Position numbers and translations under genes: made by a program. From JADJSS01 sp046329815 (GTDB taxonomy: Bacteria; Bacteroidota; Bacteroidia; Chitinophagales; JADIYW01): a stretch of 64,000 nt of DNA. The notes beneath the pieces were generated by a model, which worked only from the letters and a program-made list of their open reading frames with translations, had not been told where the DNA came from and made no database searches. Where the stretch lies: contig JAXLTY010000001.1 of the NCBI GenBank assembly GCA_046329815.1, positions 868,001 to 932,000 on the forward strand. The letters run 5' to 3'. Positions 35,035 to 43,397 of the stretch are shown here, one piece after another (position 1 is the first letter of the stretch; every line of letters begins with the position of its first letter).

Positions 35035-36780
35035 ATGAAACCAATAATTTCATTTCTCATTGTATGCAGCTTTGCTTTCACTGCGTGCAACAACCATCCA
35101 TCCAAAAATGGCGATGCTGAATTTCAAAAGATGGCTGATGAATACATGAAAGGTTATCTGAACTGGCGACCGCAATTTGGTGTGCAGTTAGGTTTGCACG
35201 AATACGATGGAAAAGTTACTGATTACAGCAAAGCATCTATTGATGCCGAATTAGCGCGCATGAAAGAATTTGAAAAAAAGTTTGCTGCAATTGATTCATC
35301 GACACTAAGCACCAAAAAATATTACGACTTGAAAATGCTTTTATTAAGCATCAAAAATGATATTTATGGCATTGAAGACCTACACAATTACACAACAAAT
35401 CCGATGACTTATGCAGGTGTAATTGATGTAAATATTTATGTAAAACGAAATTTTGCGCCAATTGAACAACAAATAAAATCTATCATCGCAATAGAAAATG
35501 AAGCGCCGAAACTTTATGAAAATGCAAAAAAGAATTTGGTTGATTCGTTATCATTACCACATACACAACTGGCCATTGATATTGCAAGAGGCACAGCTTC
35601 ATTTTTAGGAAATGATTTATTAGTTGCGTTAAAAGATGTAAAAGATACCGCTTTGATGAAAACTTTTAACGAAGCCAATGCTAAAGCGATTGCTGTAATC
35701 AATGATTATGCATCTTATTTAGAAAAAGAAAAATTGCCTAAAGCACATAACCATTATGCAATTGGTGTAGAAAATTATAAAAAGATGTTGTTGTATGGTG
35801 AAAATATCACAATGACGCCTGACGAAATTTTAGCAATTGGCATGAAAGAATTGGCAAAAGAACAAGCTGCTTTTAATGCGGCTGCTAAAATTATCAATCC
35901 GAATAAAGCGCCGATTGATGTGTATAATGATGTACAAAAAGAACATCCGACTGCCACAAGTTTAATTCCTGATTCTAAGAAAAATTTAGAAGCTATTCGC
36001 CAGTTTTTGATTGATAAGAAGATCATTACATTACCATCAGAAGTGCGTGTAAAAGTAGAAGAAACACCACCTTATGCGCGCTCTACCAGCACAGCATCTA
36101 TGGATACGCCAGGACCGTTTGAAGAAAAAGCAACAGAAGCATATTACTACATCACACCGGTAGATCCGAAATGGACACCAAAACAACAGGAAGAATGGCT
36201 GGCGAATTTTAATTTTTATACTACAGATGTTGTATCGATTCATGAAGCATATCCAGGACATTACACGCAGTTCTTACATTTAAATGCTTCAGACGCTTCT
36301 AAAGTACAAAAGATGTTTGGCAGTTACGCATTTGTTGAAGGCTGGGCACACTACACTGAAAAGATGGTGATTGACGAAGGTTTTTGCAATGGCGGCGATG
36401 CTATCAAAGCGGCAAAATATCGTATCGCTCAATCCGGTGATGCGTTACTGCGTTTATGTCGTTTGTGTGTTTCTATCAATACGCACTGTCATGGTATGAC
36501 GGTTGATGAAGCTACTAAATTCTTTGTTGACAACTGGCATCAAGGTGAAAAACCATCGCGACAAGAAGCATTGCGTGGAACGTTCGATCCTGGTTATTTA
36601 TTTTATACGCTAGGCAAATTGCAAATTTTAAAATTACGCGAAGACTATAAAAAACAAGAAGGCGCAAATTATTCCTTACAAAAATTCAATGATGCGATGC
36701 TAGATAACGGAATGCCGCCGATCAGTATTATGCGACAAATTTTACTGAAAGATAAAAAAAGCTGGAACGAAATCTTATAA
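35035..36780 (+). CDS. DUF885 family lipoprotein, predicted metallopeptidase-like
   Basis: 581 residues. Lipoprotein signal with lipobox FTAC (Cys18). The rest is the DUF885 fold: helical throughout, with the family motif HEAYPGH at 403-409 in the context SIHEAYPGHYTQFLH, and a downstream EGWAHYTEKM. HExxxGH resembles a zinc-peptidase helix, with the Glu of EGWAHYTE as a possible third ligand. Activity is inferred from these residues and not established by the sequence. The length is normal for the family. It stands alone and ends at a strong terminator. Confidence 0.9.
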   Translation: MKPIISFLIVCSFAFTACNNHPSKNGDAEFQKMADEYMKGYLNWRPQFGVQLGLHEYDGKVTDYSKASIDAELARMKEFEKKFAAIDSSTLSTKKYYDLKMLLLSIKNDIYGIEDLHNYTTNPMTYAGVIDVNIYVKRNFAPIEQQIKSIIAIENEAPKLYENAKKNLVDSLSLPHTQLAIDIARGTASFLGNDLLVALKDVKDTALMKTFNEANAKAIAVINDYASYLEKEKLPKAHNHYAIGVENYKKMLLYGENITMTPDEILAIGMKELAKEQAAFNAAAKIINPNKAPIDVYNDVQKEHPTATSLIPDSKKNLEAIRQFLIDKKIITLPSEVRVKVEETPPYARSTSTASMDTPGPFEEKATEAYYYITPVDPKWTPKQQEEWLANFNFYTTDVVSIHEAYPGHYTQFLHLNASDASKVQKMFGSYAFVEGWAHYTEKMVIDEGFCNGGDAIKAAKYRIAQSGDALLRLCRLCVSINTHCHGMTVDEATKFFVDNWHQGEKPSRQEALRGTFDPGYLFYTLGKLQILKLREDYKKQEGANYSLQKFNDAMLDNGMPPISIMRQILLKDKKSWNEIL

Positions 36781-36803
36781 ACTGTAATTTGATTTAATAC
36801 TAT

Positions 36804-36835
36804 AAGAAAGGTTCAGCGTTTGCTGAACCTTTCTT
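36804..36835. terminator. Bidirectional intrinsic terminator
   Basis: AAGAAAGGTTCAGC and GCTGAACCTTTCTT form a perfect 14-bp stem with loop GTTT, followed by T-rich DNA. It lies between the convergent DUF885 (plus) and zinc-ribbon (minus) genes. Confidence 0.9.
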
Positions 36836-36855
36836 TATTTTTTTATTATTTGAAT

Positions 36856-37500
36856 TTATCTTTCAATGTCATCAATCACAAATTGTTCGTCTAAATTACT
36901 CATAGATTCGACACTTTCTTTCAAGTCTTTTTTATAATAATAAACTACTTCGTCAGACCATTTTTCACTTTCAGGTTTGCTTTTGATCTCACTGCGCTTG
37001 CCTGATGTTGCTTCGTATAAGCATAACTTAAAACCAATTCTGTCGCCATTGACAGACACTACTTTCATGTAAGAATAATAATTTGTTTTGCTGAACGTAC
37101 CTCTTTTTTCTGTTTTAGTTTCATACACATCACCAATTTTCGGATCATCGATATATGCTTTGAATTTACCATTGTTTACTGTGGTGTTAATCGCCACCCA
37201 AATCATCATAACTACAATAAAATAAGAAAATGTGTACAGCCAGATTGATGGTTTCTTTGTATGAATCATCAGATCATATTTATCAATAGCATAGTTTGGT
37301 GCGTCTTTGAAAGGAACTACATTTTTGCAACTCTCACAAATAATTTCGCTTTTCTTCGTAGTTGGAAACAATGGAAATCCAACGACAAAAACACCTTGAT
37401 AAAGTGTGATGTTCATTTCGCTCATCTTATTGCAAACCGGGCATTTATCGGCAACGGTTGCGTTTCCGTAATTAGCGTATATAATTCCTATTCTTGCCAT
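36856..37500 (-). CDS. Zinc-ribbon membrane protein
   Basis: 214 residues. The N-terminal part has two CxxC pairs (CPVC near residue 19 and CESC near 54) that can form one zinc ribbon. A single membrane helix follows at about 90-108 (WLYTFSYFIVVMMIWVAI), then a soluble C-terminal domain with GDVYETK and YYSYMKVVSV. Related small proteins with a zinc ribbon and a helix are common in Bacteroidota without known function. It starts 4 bases after the GYF/RDD gene, so the two are an operon. Confidence 0.78.
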   Translation of the reverse strand: MARIGIIYANYGNATVADKCPVCNKMSEMNITLYQGVFVVGFPLFPTTKKSEIICESCKNVVPFKDAPNYAIDKYDLMIHTKKPSIWLYTFSYFIVVMMIWVAINTTVNNGKFKAYIDDPKIGDVYETKTEKRGTFSKTNYYSYMKVVSVNGDRIGFKLCLYEATSGKRSEIKSKPESEKWSDEVVYYYKKDLKESVESMSNLDEQFVIDDIER

Positions 37501-37504
37501 TTAG

Positions 37505-38206
37505 TTATTTATAATTTGATTCGTTTGGTTTTGCTCCGTTCACATAATCTTGTTTGTTTTGTTTTACATCTTCAATAACAACGGTCTTGCAAAGAATGTC
37601 ATACAGATTTTGTCTTCTGTCATTCCACAATAACCATAACCATGGCAGCGCCAGCCAACCTAACAACAATTTTAATGTTTCGCGCAAAAAGCCCATCGCC
37701 GGATTTTTTATATCTTCTTCCGTGTATGCATGAATGACTTTCATCTTTAATAGCTTGTGCCCAAGATTTCCGCTCCATGCAAAATAACATAAAGCATCTA
37801 CAGCGAGTATAAAAATAAAATTATAGACACCGGTTATATTCTGTCCGACAATACTTAAAGCAATTAACAAAAGCGTCCAATGAATAACACACGCAGCAAA
37901 TCTTTTTGTTGGTGATGCTATTTGAAATCCTGAATAGGTCACATCTTTTGCATCATTTAAAATAGCTTCCTGATTGTAGGTACGATTGCCTTTTGTATTT
38001 TGCAAACGAGTAGACAATTCAGCAAAATCTTTTTTTGCTGCATCTACTCTATTATATACATCTTCGATACTGGAAACCGGCATCCATTCTACCATGCCAT
38101 TTGTCCAAATTAAATTTCCATTCTGAAAATCCAGTTTTCTTAATTCATTAATGGAATAAGGTCCGAATTGCTGACCGCTTTGTACAACGTAATATCTGTT
38201 TGCCAT
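37505..38206 (-). CDS. GYF_2-RDD membrane protein
   Basis: 233 residues. N-terminal GYF_2 domain (about 1-50: YYVVQSGQQFGPYSINELRKL, then LIWTNGMVEWMPVSSI), a helical linker, then an RDD-type membrane domain with three helices (about 107-127, 132-150, 180-205) and the KLLKMKVI segment. GYF_2 modules bind proline-rich or other peptides; RDD domains are membrane modules of uncertain function, some implicated in ion transport. It is encoded directly before the zinc-ribbon gene. Confidence 0.82.
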   Translation of the reverse strand: MANRYYVVQSGQQFGPYSINELRKLDFQNGNLIWTNGMVEWMPVSSIEDVYNRVDAAKKDFAELSTRLQNTKGNRTYNQEAILNDAKDVTYSGFQIASPTKRFAACVIHWTLLLIALSIVGQNITGVYNFIFILAVDALCYFAWSGNLGHKLLKMKVIHAYTEEDIKNPAMGFLRETLKLLLGWLALPWLWLLWNDRRQNLYDILCKTVVIEDVKQNKQDYVNGAKPNESNYK

Positions 38207-38232
38207 GATTTAAAAAGAAGCAAATATATTAA

Positions 38233-38283
38233 TTATTCCAGCAGCTTCATAAACTCATCGAACAAATATCTTGAGTCGTGTGG
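38233..38283 (-). pseudogene. Orphan copy of the carA 3' end
   Basis: 51 bases that match the carA 3' end at 39922-39972 with three mismatches. The inner 29 bases, starting at the carA PHDSRYLFD codons, are identical. It encodes PHDSRYLFDEFMKLLE and a stop, while carA ends in DDFMKMLK. All three differences change amino acids and lie in the outer part of the repeat. No other part of carA is present here. It looks like the original gene end left behind by an insertion. Confidence 0.8.
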
Positions 38284-38291
38284 CAGTGTTC

Positions 38292-39479
38292 TTATAGTTT
38301 ACAAGTTTTTACTAATTCATCTGATACTACTTTTCCCCAAATCCTATAACCTATAGGTCGAAAATGATAATCAAGTTTATAATAATATTTGTAAAAGTTT
38401 GTATCAGCGTTAATTATATTGTAGATCTTTTCTTGCGTATCTATATATTTTACATTATTTACTTTATTGTTATGTTCTAAAATGGATTTCATATTTCCAT
38501 TCCAATTTATGTTTGATTGAAATTGTTGATTTAGGCTATATATTTCAGATGGACCAGGTGTCAAGATTGTAATAAAGATGATATTTTTTTTCAAACAGAA
38601 ATTATTAAAGTCATTTAATGTATTTTGTATTGTATTCCAAGCAAAATTATAGTCTTCTTTATCTTTATTATTTGGATTAATATTTTGTCCATTAGCTATA
38701 TATCTAAAAATAAATGAGAATGAGTATATAAATTCCCACCAATATGCTTTTCTGATAACATTTTTGAATCGTTCTTGTCCACCTCTGAAAATAATATCGT
38801 CTATGTCAGAATAATCTAGGTTATACATAATAATTTTAGGTTTTAAAATTACATTTAATGTATCAAGCAATTTATATGCATAGATTAAATCGCTTCCTGA
38901 AACTCCACAGTTAATAACATTGTAATTAAATCCACTATTTTTTAAATATTCTTGAATACTTTTTATTCCAGTTGAATCAAATGGTGCGCCTACACCTTCT
39001 GTATATGAATCACCAAGAACAACGATATTATTTGATTTACCACTATAATTTGTAAACGACAACTCTCTAAAGCCAAATTCATTATATATATGTTCATAAT
39101 TAAATTCTATTTTTTCAGAGAAACTATATGTATTGGGTTCATTTATTCTAAACCCATTTATTAAAGCACGGTTCTGACCATATGATCTTGAAGAATATGG
39201 TGTGAGAATTGAACTGGAATTTGATTCTGAATAACTAAGATTTTTTTTTGAAATCCTTAAAAAAAGTTCCGTTATAAAAATAATAATGATTAATATGAAT
39301 AAATTAATCCTTAGTGATTTTTTATTTACAAATCTAGCTGCTGTAAAAAGTAATATGTAAACAGTTAGTGTTACATAAAAACCACCTATTCCAACTTTGT
39401 AGAACAATAACGTTTCTAAAATAAATAGTAACAGTAAAATTATTAATAGAACAGTTTTGGTCTTTCTATACTTAAACAT
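38292..39479 (-). CDS. Membrane-anchored SGNH/GDSL-type hydrolase
   Basis: 395 residues: three membrane helices in the first 75 residues, then an SGNH hydrolase domain. Block I is VVLGDSYTEG with nucleophile S158, block II is NCGVSGSD (Gly195), and the C-terminal block carries D370 and H372 (LDYHFRP). The oxyanion Asn block is less clear. Such domains de-acylate or acylate surface sugars, often polysaccharides, on the outer side of the membrane. Base composition is much more AT-rich than in carA or the ribosomal genes, and the gene sits inside the carA-end repeat cassette, so horizontal acquisition is likely. Confidence 0.8.
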   Translation of the reverse strand: MFKYRKTKTVLLIILLLLFILETLLFYKVGIGGFYVTLTVYILLFTAARFVNKKSLRINLFILIIIIFITELFLRISKKNLSYSESNSSSILTPYSSRSYGQNRALINGFRINEPNTYSFSEKIEFNYEHIYNEFGFRELSFTNYSGKSNNIVVLGDSYTEGVGAPFDSTGIKSIQEYLKNSGFNYNVINCGVSGSDLIYAYKLLDTLNVILKPKIIMYNLDYSDIDDIIFRGGQERFKNVIRKAYWWEFIYSFSFIFRYIANGQNINPNNKDKEDYNFAWNTIQNTLNDFNNFCLKKNIIFITILTPGPSEIYSLNQQFQSNINWNGNMKSILEHNNKVNNVKYIDTQEKIYNIINADTNFYKYYYKLDYHFRPIGYRIWGKVVSDELVKTCKL

Positions 39480-39570
39480 AACTATTATTTATGTCTCAAG
39501 ATATTTAATTTCTCATTAGTGTGCAATTAATGTGTATTTTATTTTACATATATGAGCAGAAATTTGTTAC

Positions 39571-39915
39571 ATGCAACATAAAGGTGAAATACTCGAAAAA
39601 GCGATTAGAGAAAGTGGAATACCAATTATTAAAGTTGCAAAAATGTTAGGCAAAAGCAGAAGATGGATGTATCATACATTTGAAAATAATAATGTTTCTA
39701 TAGATGTAATTTTAGAAATAGGCAAAATCATTCACCATGATTTTTCAAAAGATATAAAAGGATTAGTAAAATACAAACTTGCTTCTGATGAAAATACAGA
39801 AGACAAATCAGAATTTTGGAAAAATAAATATGTAGAATTATTAGAAAAATATAACGATTTGCTACTTTCTCAAAATAAGAAAACAGAACTAAAGTCAAAA
39901 GTTAATAAAATATAG
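39571..39915 (+). CDS. Small HTH DNA-binding protein with coiled-coil tail
   Basis: 114 residues. The N-terminal half has a helix-turn-helix of the Cro/C1 or phage-like type (GIPIIKVAKMLGKSRRWMYHTFENN). The C-terminal third is a Lys/Glu/Asn helix (EFWKNKYVELLEKYNDLLLSQNKK) likely to dimerise. Divergent from the SGNH hydrolase gene and inside the same AT-rich cassette. Its stop lies 6 bases from the carA stop. It may be the cassette's own regulator; targets are unknown. Confidence 0.72.
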   Translation: MQHKGEILEKAIRESGIPIIKVAKMLGKSRRWMYHTFENNNVSIDVILEIGKIIHHDFSKDIKGLVKYKLASDENTEDKSEFWKNKYVELLEKYNDLLLSQNKKTELKSKVNKI

Positions 39916-39921
39916 ATTTCT

Positions 39922-39972
39922 TTATTTCAGCATCTTCATAAAATCATCGAACAAATATCTTGAGTCGTGTGG
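39922..39972. repeat. carA-end repeat, gene-proximal copy
   Basis: The partner of 38233-38283, same orientation, 48 of 51 bases identical. It forms the present 3' end of carA. Confidence 0.8.
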
Positions 39973-41007
39973 ACCTGGCGCGGCTTCCGGATGGTATTGA
40001 ACAGAGAACGCTTTCTTACCAACGATCTCTAAACCTTCTACCGAATTATCATTTAAATTTATGTGTGTCAACACGGCTTTATCTGAATTTTTAAGTGCTT
40101 CCATATCTACGGCAAATCCATGGTTTTGTGTCGTGATCTCGCACTTTCCGGTTTTCAGATTTTTTACCGGATGGTTGCCGCCGCGATGTCCATGATGCAG
40201 CTTATAGGTTGGAATGCCAACCGCGCGCGCGAGCAATTGATTGCCTAAACAAATACCAAACAATGGTTTATCTTCTTCCAGAATTTGCTTAACCGTATTC
40301 ACCGCGTAATCCATCGCGCCCGGATCGCCTGGTCCGTTGGAAATAAAATAGCCATCCGGTTGAAACGCTTTCAGATCAGCAAAAGAAGTATGTGCAGGAA
40401 ATACTTTTATAAAACAATCTCTGTTATCAAAATTGCGTAAGATATTTTTCTTGATACCAAAATCCAAAGCAGCAATTTTATACTTTGCATTTTCATTGCC
40501 ATATGTATAAGTTTTCTTCGTTGTTACAGCAGATGACAATTCCAAACCTTCCATGTCTGGTACATTTTGCAATTCTTTTTTCAGAAAATCAATATCTGTA
40601 TTTTCTGAAGAAATGATGGCATTCATCGCGCCTTTTTCGCGAACATGACGAACCACTGCACGCGTGTCGATTCCTGTGATACCAACTAAATTATTTTGCG
40701 TAAAATAATCATCGATAGAACTATCCGCTTGCTTGCGCGAAAACTGGTTGGTGTATTCGCGGCAGATCAAACCGGCAATTTGTATTTTATCAGATTCGGC
40801 TTCGAGTTCTTTGATGCCATAATTACCGACATGCACATTGGTTGAAATCAATAACTGACCAAAATAACTTGGATCAGTGAATAATTCCTGGTAACCGGTC
40901 ATTGACGTGTTAAAGCAGATTTCGCCGGTTGCTGTTCCGATCTTTCCGCATGCTTGTCCGGTGAATGAAGTTCCGTCTTGAAGTAATAAAATTGCTGTGT
41001 TTGCCAT
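39922..41007 (-). CDS. carA: Carbamoyl-phosphate synthase small (glutaminase) subunit
   Basis: Supplies ammonia from glutamine to CarB for carbamoyl phosphate in pyrimidine and arginine synthesis. 361 residues, the usual length. N-terminal CPSase small-chain domain (1-150) and a class I glutamine amidotransferase domain with catalytic Cys253 (GICLGNQ), His339 and Glu341 (YHPEA). Intact to the last residue. In many Bacteroidota carA follows rplQ directly; here a toxin-antitoxin pair lies between them, and the last 51 bases of carA form one of the two end repeats of the downstream cassette. carB is not in the window. Confidence 0.96.
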   Translation of the reverse strand: MANTAILLLQDGTSFTGQACGKIGTATGEICFNTSMTGYQELFTDPSYFGQLLISTNVHVGNYGIKELEAESDKIQIAGLICREYTNQFSRKQADSSIDDYFTQNNLVGITGIDTRAVVRHVREKGAMNAIISSENTDIDFLKKELQNVPDMEGLELSSAVTTKKTYTYGNENAKYKIAALDFGIKKNILRNFDNRDCFIKVFPAHTSFADLKAFQPDGYFISNGPGDPGAMDYAVNTVKQILEEDKPLFGICLGNQLLARAVGIPTYKLHHGHRGGNHPVKNLKTGKCEITTQNHGFAVDMEALKNSDKAVLTHINLNDNSVEGLEIVGKKAFSVQYHPEAAPGPHDSRYLFDDFMKMLK

Positions 41008-41024
41008 AGTTTGGTATTTATGGA

Positions 41025-41336
41025 TTAAGATTTACGATTTCTATTGTATTTTCTTTTGGGATTTCTTTTATGATGATAAACTGAAAAAATAATTATCCGT
41101 TTATTTTTATCATCAATTGTGTAAATAATGTGAAATGAAAATTTTTTTAGTCCAAATTCGTAGTAATTCTTATATTGATTTTTCCATCTTTTTGGATGTT
41201 CACAAATGAGCAGAAGAGCTTCGTCTATAGAAGAAATAAAATCGCTAGCTGCCTGTAAACTTCTATCCAAATACCATTCCAATGAAGTTTCATATTCTTC
41301 TTGCGCACGCAATTCAAAAACATACTGATAGATCAC
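41025..41336 (-). CDS. RelE/ParE-family toxin of a second toxin-antitoxin pair
   Basis: 103 residues. Family pattern: helical N-terminal part (RAQEEYETSLEWYLDRS), AL.LI.EHPKRW, then core strands FSFHIIYTI and FSVYHHKRNPKRK with a basic tail. Clearly related to the toxin at 1079-1378. It ends 17 bases before the carA start, so carA probably depends on transcription through the pair or from within it. The molecular target is not decided by the sequence. Confidence 0.8.
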   Translation of the reverse strand: MIYQYVFELRAQEEYETSLEWYLDRSLQAASDFISSIDEALLLICEHPKRWKNQYKNYYEFGLKKFSFHIIYTIDDKNKRIIIFSVYHHKRNPKRKYNRNRKS

Positions 41337-41344
41337 CTAACTAA

Positions 41345-41590
41345 TTATTTCATTTTACTTTTTAATAATTTTTCGATTCTATTTTTACTTTCTTTTGCTG
41401 TAATCACTTTAGTTTTGCCTGTTTTGTAATCATGTTGTCTTTTATCCAATTCATTTTTTAATTCTTCTGAATACGCTAACGATGCAGATTTTATTTCATC
41501 TTCCACAATTGTATAGATTGCTTTTAGTTTTTTTTCATCTGCAATTTCAAGATAATTATGCAAGGATTGTTTTATAACAGACAGGGTCAT
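41345..41590 (-). CDS. Antitoxin of the second RelE/ParE-type pair
   Basis: 81 residues, helical, placed 8 bases before its toxin. The C-terminal half holds RQHDYKTGKTKVITAKESK, aligned with DDYKKGKTKGYTLEEAK of the first antitoxin, the likely toxin-binding stretch. The N-terminal half (LHNYLEIADEKKLKAIYTIVE) resembles addiction-module antitoxins without a clear DNA-binding motif. A TATTTTTG box (41640-41633) 43 bases upstream could be its promoter, placed right against the rplQ terminator. Confidence 0.75.
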   Translation of the reverse strand: MTLSVIKQSLHNYLEIADEKKLKAIYTIVEDEIKSASLAYSEELKNELDKRQHDYKTGKTKVITAKESKNRIEKLLKSKMK

Positions 41591-41642
41591 CTTTTTAATT
41601 TATTGTAAGTTAACCTAATTTTTATTAGTTATCAAAAATAAA

Positions 41643-41671
41643 AAAAGGATAGCAAATAATGCTATCCTTTT
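41643..41671 (-). terminator. Intrinsic terminator of the ribosomal protein operon
   Basis: AAAAGGATAGCA and TGCTATCCTTTT form a 12-bp stem with a 5-base loop, with T-rich DNA following on the minus strand. It lies 23 bases past the rplQ stop. Confidence 0.88.
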
Positions 41672-41694
41672 GTATGTGTTGAAAAAATCATTTC

Positions 41695-42231
41695 TTATTC
41701 TTCTGTTTTTTCTTCCGTTGCGGTTGGTGTTTCTTCTGTTGTAGCTACCTCATCTTTCACTTCTTCCACTTTTTCTTCTACTACTTGCGCTGTTTCCGCT
41801 TTTTTCGAAGCACCTGAACGACGTGTTTTCTTTTTTGGTTCTGCCACTGCTGTTGCTTTTGGTTTATATACTTCGTTGAAGTCAACCAATTCGATTAATG
41901 CTACTTCTGCCGCATCACCTTGGCGTTGACCTAATCGAACGATACGTGTGTATCCACCAGGACGATCACCTACTTTTGGCGCTACAACATCAAACAATTC
42001 TTTCGCTGCTGATTTATCTTGTAAATAAGAAAACGCATCACGACGTGAATGTGTAGTGTTGTTTTTTGCTTTAGTAATTAATGGTTCAACATAACCACGT
42101 AATTCTTTTGCTTTTGCTAACGTAGTTTCGATACGTTTGTGTGTAAACAAAGCAACCGCTAAGTTTTTCAATAAAGCAGCACGGTGTCCGTATGTTCTGC
42201 CTAAATGATTTATTTTATTTCCGTGTCTCAT
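41695..42231 (-). CDS. rplQ: 50S ribosomal protein L17
   Basis: 178 residues. The first 118 or so are the normal L17 fold (MRHGNKINHLGRTYGHRAALLKNL start, GDRPGGYTRIVRLG). The remaining 60 form a low-complexity Lys/Glu/Thr/Val tail, first basic (EPKKKTRRSGASKK) and then acidic. L17 of E. coli is 127 residues; such tails recur in Bacteroidota. L17 binds 23S rRNA near the exit side of the large subunit. Last gene of the alpha operon. Confidence 0.96.
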   Translation of the reverse strand: MRHGNKINHLGRTYGHRAALLKNLAVALFTHKRIETTLAKAKELRGYVEPLITKAKNNTTHSRRDAFSYLQDKSAAKELFDVVAPKVGDRPGGYTRIVRLGQRQGDAAEVALIELVDFNEVYKPKATAVAEPKKKTRRSGASKKAETAQVVEEKVEEVKDEVATTEETPTATEEKTEE

Positions 42232-42260
42232 CTCAATTTATTTAAATAGGTAGTATTTCG

Positions 42261-42305
42261 AGTATTCAGTATGCAGTTACTGCCTACTGCCTACTGCTTA
42301 CTTTT
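42261..42305. repeat. AGTATGC/TACTGCC heptamer repeat at the rpoA-rplQ junction
   Basis: Units AGTATTC and AGTATGC are followed by TACTGCC, TACTGCC, TACTGCT and TACTTTT, all 7 bp. The same two unit types, in the same order and orientation, occur at 15874-15933. Confidence 0.8.
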
Positions 42306-42326
42306 TATTACTTATTACTATTTTTT

Positions 42327-43322
42327 TTAGTCTTCTAATTTGAATTTAGATAAATCCATGCCGAAGTGCATACCTTTTTCGATGATCAGTTCTTCGATCT
42401 CTACTAAAGATTTACGGCCAAAGTTTCTGAATTTCAATAATTCGTTGGTATCGTACTGCACTAATTCAGATAATGAATTGATTTTCGCTGCTTTTAAACA
42501 GTTGTATGCACGCACTGATAAATCTAAATCTTCCAAAGGTGTTTTTAAGATTTTACGCATGTGTAAAATATGCTCATCAACCACTTCTTCCTGTCCTTTT
42601 TCTTCAGAGTTGAATGTGATGTTTTCATCAGACACCAACATCAAATGTTGAATCAAAATCTTAGCGGCTTCTTTCACTGCATCTTCCGGATGAATGGTAC
42701 CATCTGTTTTTACATCGATGATCAATTTTTCGAAATCTGTACGTTGTTCAACACGCGTATTTTCTATTTTGTAACGAACGTTTTTGATTGGAGTGTAGAT
42801 AGAATCTACTGGAATCAAACCAACGATAGAATTATCTACATAGTGTTCTTCAGCAGCTACATAACCACGACCTTTACCGATAGAAATTTCTAACTCTAAA
42901 TGAACATTTTTTTCCATGTTGCAAATCACTAAATCAGGATTTGTAACTGAGAAAACGTTAGTATGTGCTTCGATATCGCCTGCAGTAAATTGTTCTTTAC
43001 CTTTTAATGAAATGTATATTTTTTCAAAACCAGCATCAACATCCTGTAATACTCTTTTTAAACGAACTTGTTTGATATTTAATACCATTTCTGTTACGTC
43101 TTCAATAACGCCTTTGATGGTAGAAAATTCGTGATTAACACCGGCAATTTTGATTGCAGTGATTGCGTAACCTTCCAAAGAAGATAATAATACACGACGA
43201 AGTGCATTACCGATGGTGTTTCCAAAACCAGGTTCCAGCGGTGCGAATTCAAATGTACCTTCGAAGTCGGTTGCTTTTTGTAAAAGAATCTTGTCTGGTT
43301 TCTGAAATGATAAAATTGCCAT
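42327..43322 (-). CDS. rpoA: RNA polymerase alpha subunit
   Basis: 331 residues. The N-terminal domain (1-230) dimerises and nucleates core RNA polymerase assembly (FEFAPLEPGFGNTIGNALRRVLLSSL). A linker with an acidic stretch leads to the C-terminal domain (about 250-331; LDLSVRAYNCLKAAKINSLSEL, FRNFGRKSLVEI) that contacts activators and UP elements. Both domains are complete. It lies between rpsD and rplQ, the conserved alpha-operon order. Confidence 0.98.
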   Translation of the reverse strand: MAILSFQKPDKILLQKATDFEGTFEFAPLEPGFGNTIGNALRRVLLSSLEGYAITAIKIAGVNHEFSTIKGVIEDVTEMVLNIKQVRLKRVLQDVDAGFEKIYISLKGKEQFTAGDIEAHTNVFSVTNPDLVICNMEKNVHLELEISIGKGRGYVAAEEHYVDNSIVGLIPVDSIYTPIKNVRYKIENTRVEQRTDFEKLIIDVKTDGTIHPEDAVKEAAKILIQHLMLVSDENITFNSEEKGQEEVVDEHILHMRKILKTPLEDLDLSVRAYNCLKAAKINSLSELVQYDTNELLKFRNFGRKSLVEIEELIIEKGMHFGMDLSKFKLED

Positions 43323-43397
43323 AATTAGTTATTTATTTTTAAAGGTTAATTCTGAATATTCCGACTTCCTGCCGAAACTTCGCTTCAAAAAAAATTA

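Larger units (their letters stand above)
38284..39921. mobile_element. Candidate integrated cassette between carA end repeats
   Basis: 1638 bases bounded by the two carA-end copies. Visibly more AT-rich than carA and holding two genes: an SGNH hydrolase (minus) and an HTH protein (plus). No integrase or transposase is present, so mobility would need a helper or would be ancestral. The bracketing repeats are the main evidence. Confidence 0.45.

Noticed and set aside
38284..39921. Classical insertion sequence or integron at the carA end
   Set aside because: No transposase, integrase or terminal inverted repeats were found; only the flanking carA-end repeats support mobility.
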